A stretch of DNA of 64,000 bases from SVFI01 sp045588655 (GTDB lineage Bacteria > Bacillota > Clostridia > Lachnospirales > Lachnospiraceae), in NCBI GenBank assembly GCA_045588655.1, contig JAZNEP010000037.1, positions 1-64,000 on the forward strand, in the 5' to 3' direction. Every line of letters starts with the position of its first letter. Positions within the stretch are counted from its first letter, which is position 1. A model generated the notes under the pieces. That model saw nothing but the letters and a program-made list of their open reading frames with translations. It did not search any database and was not told the DNA's origin. The translations under genes and the position numbers were made by a program. Shown here one piece after another: positions 26,060 through 32,835 of the stretch.

Positions 26060-26556
26060 GACTTCTCATATTTAAAGGTATAGGTTTTACCTTCTTCAAT
26101 GTTGGTAGTATCTACACCGGACTGCGCATATTCTCCATCGACATAAAACGCCCAATATGCTCCGTCCGTATCATAGTCTGCTGTGATACCGTTTACCGTT
26201 TTTACATAAAGACCGTAATCACCCGGATCTCCGGAAATCAGCCCACAGTCAAGAAGTGCTTCCCCAACAACTGTTTTATCTGTGTGAATTTCAAAAGCGG
26301 TCTCATTACCATCTTTATCCACAACCGTAAATGCAAACACCGTCGCGCCTTCACCAATCACCTGTGCCTTCGCCTGCTCTTGTGTTCCGGCTGACTCCAC
26401 TACCTCCGCTGTCTCTGCCGTTACTGCCTGCTCGGTCTGCGCATTTGCCTGGTCTTGTGTGTTGCCATTACAACCTGTTGTAACGAGTGCCATAGCCGCA
26501 ATCAGCATCATACAAAGGAAGAATGACAGACTTTTTCTTAATCCTGTCTTTTTCAT
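26056..26556 (-). CDS. DUF4430 (transcobalamin C-domain-like) lipoprotein
   Basis: 166 residues. Basic N-terminus, a hydrophobic helix and lipobox VTTGC with the lipid-bearing Cys29; an A/Q/E/T-rich linker to ~65; then a DUF4430 domain (VDKDGNETAFEIHTDKTVVGEALLDCGLI, YDTDGAYWAFYVDGEYAQSGVD and YTFKYEKS in parts). DUF4430 is related to the C-terminal cobalamin-contacting domain of intrinsic factor/transcobalamin. Together with the riboswitch in front and the S component behind, the simplest reading is a surface corrinoid-binding partner of an ECF importer. AAGGAG lies 8 nt before the ATG. Confidence 0.85.
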   Translation of the reverse strand: MKKTGLRKSLSFFLCMMLIAAMALVTTGCNGNTQDQANAQTEQAVTAETAEVVESAGTQEQAKAQVIGEGATVFAFTVVDKDGNETAFEIHTDKTVVGEALLDCGLISGDPGDYGLYVKTVNGITADYDTDGAYWAFYVDGEYAQSGVDTTNIEEGKTYTFKYEKS

Positions 26557-26599
26557 TTTGTATTCTCCTTGTTCTTTTTATTTTCTCTTTCCGCCGGCT

Positions 26600-26785
26600 A
26601 CCGCAGCGTATCTTACGATGTTAAGAGAATTTTGTCTTTTGGATATTCCGGCTCGGAACACAATCAGACGGCCTTCTCAGAATTCTCCAATGACCAGTCC
26701 CTGATTTGCGGCAATCAGGTTAGTCTGATGTTATTACTTTCCTTACGGCGACGGGCTCGCACAGGTATTTCACCTGTTTCCCCAA
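26600..26785 (-). promoter_or_regulatory. Cobalamin (AdoCbl-type) riboswitch
   Basis: The minus-strand leader contains the aptamer core: GGGGAAACAGGTGAAATACC (26764-26783), followed by TGTGCGAGCCCGTCGCCGTAA (26743-26763), matching the conserved GGGAA-n-GGTGAAA-n-CC ... CCCGC-CACTGTAA pattern. The B12-box-like GAGCCGGAATATCC is at 26641-26654. A GC-rich hairpin candidate (GCTGCGGTAGCCGGC, ~26591-26606) near the DUF4430 ribosome site may be the expression platform. Edges are approximate. Confidence 0.85.
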
Positions 26786-26796
26786 AAAACATGAAT

Positions 26797-26825
26797 ATTT
26801 TATCATACACTACAAAACATGGCAA
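26797..26825 (-). promoter_or_regulatory. Promoter of the cobalamin-riboswitch operon
   Basis: On the minus strand TTGCCA (26820-26825), 17 nt, TAAAAT (26797-26802), about 15 nt before the first aptamer bases. The -35 lies inside the upstream inverted repeat. Confidence 0.6.
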
Positions 26826-26858
26826 GAATTCTTGCATTTCATCCCTGCCATGTTTTGT
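26812..26858 (-). terminator. 13-bp inverted repeat after the P-type ATPase gene
   Basis: ACAAAACATGGCA (26812-26824) pairs exactly with TGCCATGTTTTGT (26846-26858) across 21 nt. It is probably the terminator of the metal operon although no long T-run follows. The right half also holds the next promoter's -35. Confidence 0.6.
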
Positions 26859-26866
26859 AACTTATG

Positions 26867-28789
26867 CTATTTAATTTTAAGTGCACGCATTGCATTCAAA
26901 ATCGCAAGAAATGCCACACCGACATCTGCAAATACGGCCGCCCACATCGATGCCAACCCCACGGCTGCCAAAAGCAGTACAACAATCTTAATTCCGATTG
27001 CAAATATAATGTTCTGTTTTACAATCTGTAAGGTCTTTCTTGAAATTCGCATCGCCTGCGGTATTTTACTTGGTTCATCTGTCATAATTACAATATCCGC
27101 TGCTTCAATCGCCGCATCGCTGCCAAGACCACCCATCGCAATTCCAATGTCAGCTCTCGCCAAAACCGGTGCATCATTCATTCCATCTCCAACAAACATA
27201 AGCTTGCTCTGTTTCGGCTTTGCGGCAAATAACTCTTCCACACGCTCCACCTTATCTCCCGGAAGTAATGACGCATGATACTCTTTCACTCCCAAACGCT
27301 CTGCTACCTTTGATGCCACTTTCTCCTGATCTCCGGTCAGCATAACAATACGATCGATTCCCTCTTTCTTCAATTCTGATATACATTTATCTGCATCACT
27401 TTTCATCTGATCTTCTATCAGAATATATCCCATATATGTGTCGCCGTAAGCCACATGACATATCGTACCAGCCATCTCCTCGCTGTTTTCATGTAATACA
27501 CCATCTTTTATTTCATTCCATGTGTTATCTTTAAACCGGCGCATCATCAGTTTTTCATTTCCTACTGCAATGGTTTTACCTTCATACCTTGCCAGCACAC
27601 CATATCCCGCAAGTTCTTCCACTGCCGATTCTTCGTCACTTCGCTCATTTTCCGACACACCTGTCGCATCACCATATTGCTGCATATATGCCAGTTCCAG
27701 ACACTTCGAAATCGGATGATTTGAGAAGCGTTCCGCAAAAGCCGCCAAAAATAGCACTTGTTTTTTATCTGCACCCACTGCCTTAATCTCAGACACCGCA
27801 AACTCGCCTTTGGTCAATGTCCCTGTTTTATCCATGACAGCAATCTTTGCACTTGCCAGCGCTTCCAAATAATTACTTCCTTTTACCAAAATGCCTGCCT
27901 TACTCGCCGCTCCGATTCCACCAAAAAAACTAAGTGGTACTGAAATCACCAGCGCACACGGACACGAAATTACGAGAAATGAAAGTGCTCTATAGATCCA
28001 AACCTCCCAGTTGCCTGTAACAAGCGACGGTATGCTTGCAAGTAATCCTGCAAGAAGAACGATGATTGGGGTATAGTACCTTGCAAATTTTGTAATAAAG
28101 TTTTCTGTCTCTGCTTTTTTTGACGCCGAGTTTTCTACGAGATCTAATATCTTCGTTACAGTAGACTCCCCAAATTCCCTGGACACTGTCACCTCAATCA
28201 CACCGGAAAGATTAATGCATCCACTGATTACTTCATCTCCCACCTTCAAATCTCTTGGCATACTCTCACCGGTCAAAGCCATCGTATCTACCGATGTATT
28301 GCCTTCAACCAGTACTCCGTCAAGAGGAATTCTCTCGCCCGGCTTCACCTGTATTCGCTCTCCGAGTTTTACATCCTGCGGGTCTACCGTCTCTACTTTG
28401 CCATCCCTATACACATTTGCGTAGTCCGGACGAATATCCATGAGCTCTCGAATTGATTTTCTGGATTTGTTTACCGCATAAGACTGAAACCACTCTCCCA
28501 CCTGATAAAAGAGCATGACAGCCACAGCCTCCGGATACTCGCTAATCAAAAACGCCCCCACTGTAGCGATTACCATTAACAGCTTTTCATCAAAAATCTG
28601 ACCATTCCTTATATTTGCAGATGCGCCCTTTATCACATCATTTCCCACAATCATATAAGTTACAAGATACGCAATCAGTAGCATCGTATCACTTACATGC
28701 GGCACATAGCTTTGTGTCAGAATGCAAAGCAGGAAACAGATTGCCCCTGCAATAATCCGACGTAATTTCTTTTTCAACTTCTTTGTCAT
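26867..28789 (-). CDS. P1B-type heavy-metal translocating ATPase (Cd/Zn/Pb type)
   Basis: 640 residues. Exports soft divalent metals using ATP. Two N-terminal helices, actuator domain with TGES, the ion-site motif SCPCALVISVP in transmembrane helix 6, phosphorylation motif MDKTGTLTKG, HP motif SNHPISKCL and hinge GDGMNDAPVLARADIGIAMG. The usual N-terminal HMA domain is missing: it is encoded as a separate small protein 15 nt upstream. The CPC motif and CadC-type regulator favour Zn/Cd/Pb. The ATG at 28789 has AGGTGG 8 nt upstream; a GTG four codons earlier is unlikely. Confidence 0.94.
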   Translation of the reverse strand: MTKKLKKKLRRIIAGAICFLLCILTQSYVPHVSDTMLLIAYLVTYMIVGNDVIKGASANIRNGQIFDEKLLMVIATVGAFLISEYPEAVAVMLFYQVGEWFQSYAVNKSRKSIRELMDIRPDYANVYRDGKVETVDPQDVKLGERIQVKPGERIPLDGVLVEGNTSVDTMALTGESMPRDLKVGDEVISGCINLSGVIEVTVSREFGESTVTKILDLVENSASKKAETENFITKFARYYTPIIVLLAGLLASIPSLVTGNWEVWIYRALSFLVISCPCALVISVPLSFFGGIGAASKAGILVKGSNYLEALASAKIAVMDKTGTLTKGEFAVSEIKAVGADKKQVLFLAAFAERFSNHPISKCLELAYMQQYGDATGVSENERSDEESAVEELAGYGVLARYEGKTIAVGNEKLMMRRFKDNTWNEIKDGVLHENSEEMAGTICHVAYGDTYMGYILIEDQMKSDADKCISELKKEGIDRIVMLTGDQEKVASKVAERLGVKEYHASLLPGDKVERVEELFAAKPKQSKLMFVGDGMNDAPVLARADIGIAMGGLGSDAAIEAADIVIMTDEPSKIPQAMRISRKTLQIVKQNIIFAIGIKIVVLLLAAVGLASMWAAVFADVGVAFLAILNAMRALKIK

Positions 28790-28804
28790 TTTTAATACCA
28801 CCTG

Positions 28805-29026
28805 CTATTTAACAACAAACTCTACATCCGGCTCGATTTTTTTCACAATCTTTTCTGCCTCCTTGAGAATGCGCTCTATCGCATCATCTGCCGCTACAAT
28901 TTCCATTTTTTGTGTCAAAAAATTCACACTGCAGCTTTCCACCTCTTTTAAATTTTTTACTGCCTGCTCCATCTTTGCTGCGCAATGTGCACATTCAAGT
29001 TCCTCAAGAATAATTGTTTTTTTCAT
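28805..29026 (-). CDS. Stand-alone heavy-metal-associated (HMA) domain protein
   Basis: 73 residues, one ferredoxin-like HMA domain with metal-binding C12-x2-C15 in ECAHCAAKME. It fits as a metallochaperone or detached N-terminal domain of the ATPase encoded next. GGAGG lies 7 nt before the ATG. The Glu-Cys-Ala-His-Cys loop differs from the copper chaperone MxCxxC, in line with Zn/Cd. Confidence 0.9.
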   Translation of the reverse strand: MKKTIILEELECAHCAAKMEQAVKNLKEVESCSVNFLTQKMEIVAADDAIERILKEAEKIVKKIEPDVEFVVK

Positions 29027-29061
29027 TTTTTATCCTCCTATACAAATTGTTTTTCTCTTTC

Positions 29062-29427
29062 TTATTCATTAATATGCTCCAACCCCTGACTCAGAATTAA
29101 TTTAATATGACTGTCTGCCAAAGAATAGAAAATGGTTTTCCCTTCTCTTCTGTTTTTTACCAGATCCATCTGTTTTAATACTCTAAGCTGATGCGAAATC
29201 GCTGATTGCGTCATTCCCAATATCGTAGCAATGTCACACACACACATTTCCGAACACATGAGCACATAGAGAATGCGAATTCTTGTTCTATCACCAAATA
29301 CGCGGAAAAAATCAGCCAAATCTGCAAGCTGCTCTTCCTGTGGCATATGCTCATTCACTTTCTTAAGAACGTCTTCATGTATATGCATGCACTCACATTT
29401 TTCTACATCGTCATACTGTTTTGCCAT
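29062..29427 (-). CDS. ArsR/SmtB-family metal-sensing repressor (CadC/CmtR-like)
   Basis: 121 residues. Winged-helix repressor released from DNA by metal. DNA-binding helix TQSAISHQLRVLKQM. Metal ligands are likely C62 and C64 in the MCVCDIA motif of helix alpha-3 together with N-terminal C11, C13, H15 and H17 (EKCECMHIH), an alpha-3N site as in CadC; C58 is an extra candidate. GGAGG lies 5 nt before the ATG. It heads the operon regulator-HMA-ATPase behind a strong promoter with two palindromic operator sites. Confidence 0.93.
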   Translation of the reverse strand: MAKQYDDVEKCECMHIHEDVLKKVNEHMPQEEQLADLADFFRVFGDRTRIRILYVLMCSEMCVCDIATILGMTQSAISHQLRVLKQMDLVKNRREGKTIFYSLADSHIKLILSQGLEHINE

Positions 29428-29474
29428 GTCATCCTCCTGTTTCCTTTATTTTCTTTTTAAGTCATGAATATTCG

Positions 29475-29501
29475 TTCATATGAATATCTGTTCATATGAA
29501 T
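29475..29501 (-). promoter_or_regulatory. Tandem palindromic operator of the metal operon
   Basis: Two copies of TTCATATGAAT at 29475-29485 and 29491-29501, 16 bp apart start to start, placed at and just downstream of the -10 box. Spacing near 1.5 helical turns suits two dimers of an ArsR-type repressor. Confidence 0.7.
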
Positions 29502-29527
29502 TATATCACTTTCTCTCTCTGTGTCAA
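29500..29527 (-). promoter_or_regulatory. Promoter of the metal operon
   Basis: On the minus strand a perfect TTGACA (29522-29527), 16 nt, a perfect TATAAT (29500-29505). The -10 overlaps the second operator palindrome. Confidence 0.85.
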
Positions 29528-29638
29528 GTAGTAAAGTTACCTCTTTGATTCATATTTTTTTCACAAATATCCTTTACAATCATTTTAAAGTTCACTAAAA
29601 TAGAGCTATATGAAATTGAAAAAGAGAGGGACCTATGT

Positions 29639-29992
29639 ATGAGTCAAAAGAAAATGGATGCATATAAATATGCAAAAAAACACAAAAAAGAAATTGAAAA
29701 AAAACAGAAACGAAATAAATTTCTAGCTTGGGCCGGTGGCATTCTTGTTGCAGCTATCCTGATTGCAGCCAGTGTTTATTTAGTATATTATACACAAAAT
29801 CAGGCTGATACTTCTTCAGAAGACATTGTAGAAGACGTAACCGACATTATTGAAGACAGCATAAATGTTGAAGGTGAAGATGCTGAAATTGAAGTCGAAG
29901 ATGTCACAGATGATGTAGAAATCGACACAGAGGACGGATCGGAAGAGTTAGAAATTGAAACCGAAGATGTGTCTGCTGAAACAGAAGAATAA
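29639..29992 (+). CDS. Membrane-anchored protein with highly acidic tail, unknown
   Basis: 117 residues in three parts: a lysine-rich N-terminus (~1-27, KYAKKHKKEIEKKQKRNK), a single membrane helix (~29-51) and an extracytoplasmic tail of ~65 residues made almost only of E, D, V, I, T and S with repeating (E/D)(V/I)(E/D) units. By the positive-inside rule the acidic tail faces outward. No known domain. GAGGG lies 8 nt before the ATG. It is a single gene with its own strong terminator. Cation binding at the surface is possible but only a guess. Confidence 0.7.
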   Translation: MSQKKMDAYKYAKKHKKEIEKKQKRNKFLAWAGGILVAAILIAASVYLVYYTQNQADTSSEDIVEDVTDIIEDSINVEGEDAEIEVEDVTDDVEIDTEDGSEELEIETEDVSAETEE

Positions 29993-30004
29993 GATAATAA
30001 ACCA

Positions 30005-30038
30005 CCCCGGTCAAAACTATGACCGGGGTTTTCTTTTT
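30005..30038 (+). terminator. Intrinsic terminator after the acidic-tail gene
   Basis: CCCCGGTCA (30005-30013) / TGACCGGGG (30020-30028), 6-nt loop, then TTTTCTTTTT. It may also end the convergent DUF5808 gene. Confidence 0.92.
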
Positions 30039-30043
30039 CCTCT

Positions 30044-31411
30044 CTATTTCATACGTTCATACACTTCTCGTGTCTGCACATCATTACAGCCACTTAGATA
30101 ATATATATTGCTTGTTGTTTGCACGCGTAGGAATATATCATTCTGCGGATTTAGAAACACATCGCAGTTTCCCTCTTCTTCCACATAGTAACTTCCTTTT
30201 TGCAGAGTATCCATGTCAGTTCCATGATTTCTGGACATCTCCGGTAGCTCTGTCAACAACTCAATCTCTTGAATTGCTGCTTTTGAGATAGTGTATTCAT
30301 TTGTCAGATGGCTTGCTATCATCTGATGATTGGTCACCTGTAGCTGTATTGGTGTAAACTCCGTCATGATGCACCAAACACATACCGCAGGAATTGACAA
30401 CAGTGTCAGTAAGCAAAAAGCCACAAATACTTTTCCACCTTTCGAGGCCATATTAATTGTCGTTCCGACTCCAATCCGTTTCTCAATCATACTATGTTTA
30501 TCCCTCGGATTATAATAAGCCATTCCCCAAATCCAATTATCATCATCGTCAGGTATTTCAATATCACGCATTGACTCATATGCATTATCCAACATTTTCA
30601 TTTTCTTTACTGTCCAAAATGCTACAAAAAGCGTCACCATAGTATAACAAACGGTAGCTATAGTAAATACCACATTGAATTTTCCCATCCTATCTATAGA
30701 AAACGGCAAACTAATCATGTAACACACATTAATCCACGTGCAACTTACCCAAAATCTCAACCACTGATTTTTTTTCGCCCGAGTATAGTTTATGTTTACA
30801 TCACTATCGTTGCTGATAATCTGTGTTTTTTGCCTGTCGATCCATACTGCCATCAGCCAAAATAACAGTGTAATTCCTACATATGTTACAAGCATAATCA
30901 TCAAATTTGCTGATAATTCTTTCTCTCCCCTCATCATCTGTCCTATCAGAATCGCCAAACTAACCAGCGTAGGTAATAAAAAGTGATACCATTTTACCTT
31001 GCGTATGGTTCCTGCTGCTTTTGTCTCTGCATATACAAGCTGCTCTTCGTTCCGTTTCCAGCCTTTTTCTATTTTCAGCTCTTTCATTCTCTTATTTGCA
31101 ATTCCAAACGGAACAAAGAACACAACCATTGTCAACAGCATCCACAACATCCATAGTGTCAACATAATCGAAAACCATGGAATAAACACCAGCGGGAGCG
31201 GAATTAGCATCACAATCCACAACCATTTACGCATCTGCTTCTGGTAATCCTGCGAAATCTGCAAGACTTCCTCTGCCTTTCGCTGTTCTTTTTGCAATCT
31301 CACACCATAATAGAGTCCGGATTTCGGTGTTGCCTCATTTTTTAATAGGGCATACATAAGAAACACAAACGGATATAGTAGTATAATCAAAATCAAACCT
31401 GTCATGTTCAT
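30044..31411 (-). CDS. DUF5808/DUF1648-type multi-helix membrane protein
   Basis: 455 residues with about eight membrane helices in pairs. Near residue ~290 the segment DNWIWGMAYYNPRDKHSMIEKR and then GVGTTINMA fits DUF5808, and the mid-part resembles DUF1648 proteins that accompany GntR regulators of the YtrA group. The gene overlaps the gntR gene upstream by 4 nt. The function is unknown; by analogy with ytr and related loci a cell-envelope stress role is possible. Confidence 0.82.
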   Translation of the reverse strand: MNMTGLILIILLYPFVFLMYALLKNEATPKSGLYYGVRLQKEQRKAEEVLQISQDYQKQMRKWLWIVMLIPLPLVFIPWFSIMLTLWMLWMLLTMVVFFVPFGIANKRMKELKIEKGWKRNEEQLVYAETKAAGTIRKVKWYHFLLPTLVSLAILIGQMMRGEKELSANLMIMLVTYVGITLLFWLMAVWIDRQKTQIISNDSDVNINYTRAKKNQWLRFWVSCTWINVCYMISLPFSIDRMGKFNVVFTIATVCYTMVTLFVAFWTVKKMKMLDNAYESMRDIEIPDDDDNWIWGMAYYNPRDKHSMIEKRIGVGTTINMASKGGKVFVAFCLLTLLSIPAVCVWCIMTEFTPIQLQVTNHQMIASHLTNEYTISKAAIQEIELLTELPEMSRNHGTDMDTLQKGSYYVEEEGNCDVFLNPQNDIFLRVQTTSNIYYLSGCNDVQTREVYERMK

Positions 31412-31788
31412 TGCCCATTCCTCCTGTCAGTATAATACTTATCTACAATCTCCACAAATTCATCTCTGCTCATTCCACTGATGCGAGCTTCCGATACAAG
31501 CCGCCGCAACTGCTGTTCCGACTCTGCTGACAGCCCCGGCTGAATCAAGAATTGCTCCTTCACCCGCACGCCATTTCGGCGATCAGTTGTAATATAGCCT
31601 TCCTGCTTTAATAACTGATAGGCTTTGCTTACTGTCATAGAATTAATACCAATTTCCTCTGCCAGTGTACGAACAGTTGGAAGCTTCTCTCCCGGTTTCA
31701 ATCTTCCATCTGAAATCCCCATAACAATCTGATTTCTGATTTGCTTAAATACAGGTACATCGGACCCATCTTGTAACACAATTACCAT
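31408..31788 (-). CDS. GntR family regulator, YtrA-like short form
   Basis: 126 residues. N-terminal winged helix with the GntR signature (PVFKQIRNQIVMGISDGRLKPGEKLPTVRTLAEE in parts) and recognition helix INSMTVSKAYQLL, then only ~50 residues of C-terminal dimer region: the YtrA subfamily. AAGGAG lies 8 nt before the ATG at 31788. Its own promoter carries nested GTATTA/TAATAC palindromes, so it is most likely autorepressed and controls the membrane gene coupled to it. Confidence 0.92.
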   Translation of the reverse strand: MVIVLQDGSDVPVFKQIRNQIVMGISDGRLKPGEKLPTVRTLAEEIGINSMTVSKAYQLLKQEGYITTDRRNGVRVKEQFLIQPGLSAESEQQLRRLVSEARISGMSRDEFVEIVDKYYTDRRNGQ

Positions 31789-31806
31789 AAGCAACACTCC
31801 TTTTTT

Positions 31807-31844
31807 GTATTATTCATAGTAATACAAATAATACAAAAGTGCAA
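31807..31844 (-). promoter_or_regulatory. gntR promoter with nested operator palindromes
   Basis: On the minus strand TTGCAC (31839-31844), 17 nt, TACTAT (31816-31821). GTATTATT (31807-31814) pairs with AATAATAC (31827-31834), and its GTATTA also pairs with TAATAC (31820-31825), giving two overlapping sites across the -10. Confidence 0.7.
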
Positions 31845-31869
31845 GTGGTTTTATAAAAATCTTTTTGAA

Positions 31870-32757
31870 TTATGACATGCGAGGCTTACTCAATTGTTCG
31901 CAAACATAATCTGCCATCATCTCACCTGTGCTTTTGGATGTGTATTTTCCTGGATAGGGCGAGCATATTTTGACTAGGATTCCCATCTTTTCTATTTGGC
32001 CATAGTCTACCATACCTTTTCTACCTGTGACATCCAGGACTATTGTTTCCGGCGCAAAGACCTGTAATTCTTCTACTCTTCCTATACACATCGTCTCTGT
32101 CAGAAATACAAATTTCCTATTTTTTACTTCATTCCATAGTATCGGATAAGTAAGTAGCGGATAGCCCTCTTTAATTGCCTGCTCTCTCTCTGTCTCCTCC
32201 TCTGTAGCTATTGCCACTTCACTCCCCATTCCTCTTAATCGCTTAGCCAATATTTTTCCGACGTTACCAAATCCCAATATCAAACTTTCACTTTGAACGA
32301 TTGCCTCCTCACTTAGTAACATAGCTTCCAGCAACACTTCTTCTGCTATCAGCGCCCTCTTCTTAGTCCGATGTATTGGCTCCTTTGTAAAATCAAAAAT
32401 CTCTATATACTTCTTCAGCAAATTACCATAAAAGAACTCTGAAAAATCGCCCCCAAATAATTTCTGTCCATACCATAGATGCTCCACTATTTCATCCATC
32501 TTTATCGTCTCATCCGCAAGAGAATTACTATTTATATACTTGCCATCTCTTGTGCATGGAACCGGCAATATGACGGCCTCACTTTCTTCTATTTGTTTCC
32601 ACAGCTCCTCCTTCTTCCGGCAGTATTTTCCTCCAGACAACTCCACAGGAAAAAGTATTCCATAATAAGAAATGGCAAAACCCCTTTTCAAAAGGGATTT
32701 TGCCATATAATATTGCCTGAGGTCTCCACCTAACAAAACAATGTTTCCTTTTTTCAT
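31870..32757 (-). CDS. dpaA: Dipicolinate synthase subunit A-like protein
   Basis: 295 residues. N-terminal part IVLLGGDLRQYYMAKSLLKRG matches the DpaA/SpoVFA start; the C-terminal Rossmann part has LILGFGNVGKILAKRL (NAD(P) binding). DpaA with DpaB makes dipicolinate, the spore core chelator, in the mother cell. No dpaB (flavoprotein-like subunit) is next to it. GGGAGG lies 5 nt before the ATG and a sigma-K-like promoter just upstream. The call is by motif; sequence identity to Bacillus DpaA looks modest. Confidence 0.8.
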   Translation of the reverse strand: MKKGNIVLLGGDLRQYYMAKSLLKRGFAISYYGILFPVELSGGKYCRKKEELWKQIEESEAVILPVPCTRDGKYINSNSLADETIKMDEIVEHLWYGQKLFGGDFSEFFYGNLLKKYIEIFDFTKEPIHRTKKRALIAEEVLLEAMLLSEEAIVQSESLILGFGNVGKILAKRLRGMGSEVAIATEEETEREQAIKEGYPLLTYPILWNEVKNRKFVFLTETMCIGRVEELQVFAPETIVLDVTGRKGMVDYGQIEKMGILVKICSPYPGKYTSKSTGEMMADYVCEQLSKPRMS

Positions 32758-32776
32758 AGCCGCCTCCCAGATATCC

Positions 32777-32804
32777 TATTATATGAGAATACCGGCTACA
32801 ATGT
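32777..32804 (-). promoter_or_regulatory. Putative sigma-K promoter of dpaA
   Basis: On the minus strand AC (32803-32804), 17 nt, CATATAATA (32777-32785), an exact fit to the sigma-K -10 pattern CATAnnnTA. Late mother-cell expression is what dpaA needs. Confidence 0.55.
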
Positions 32805-32835
32805 GATACAGTGAATTATCGGTAATAACCCTATT

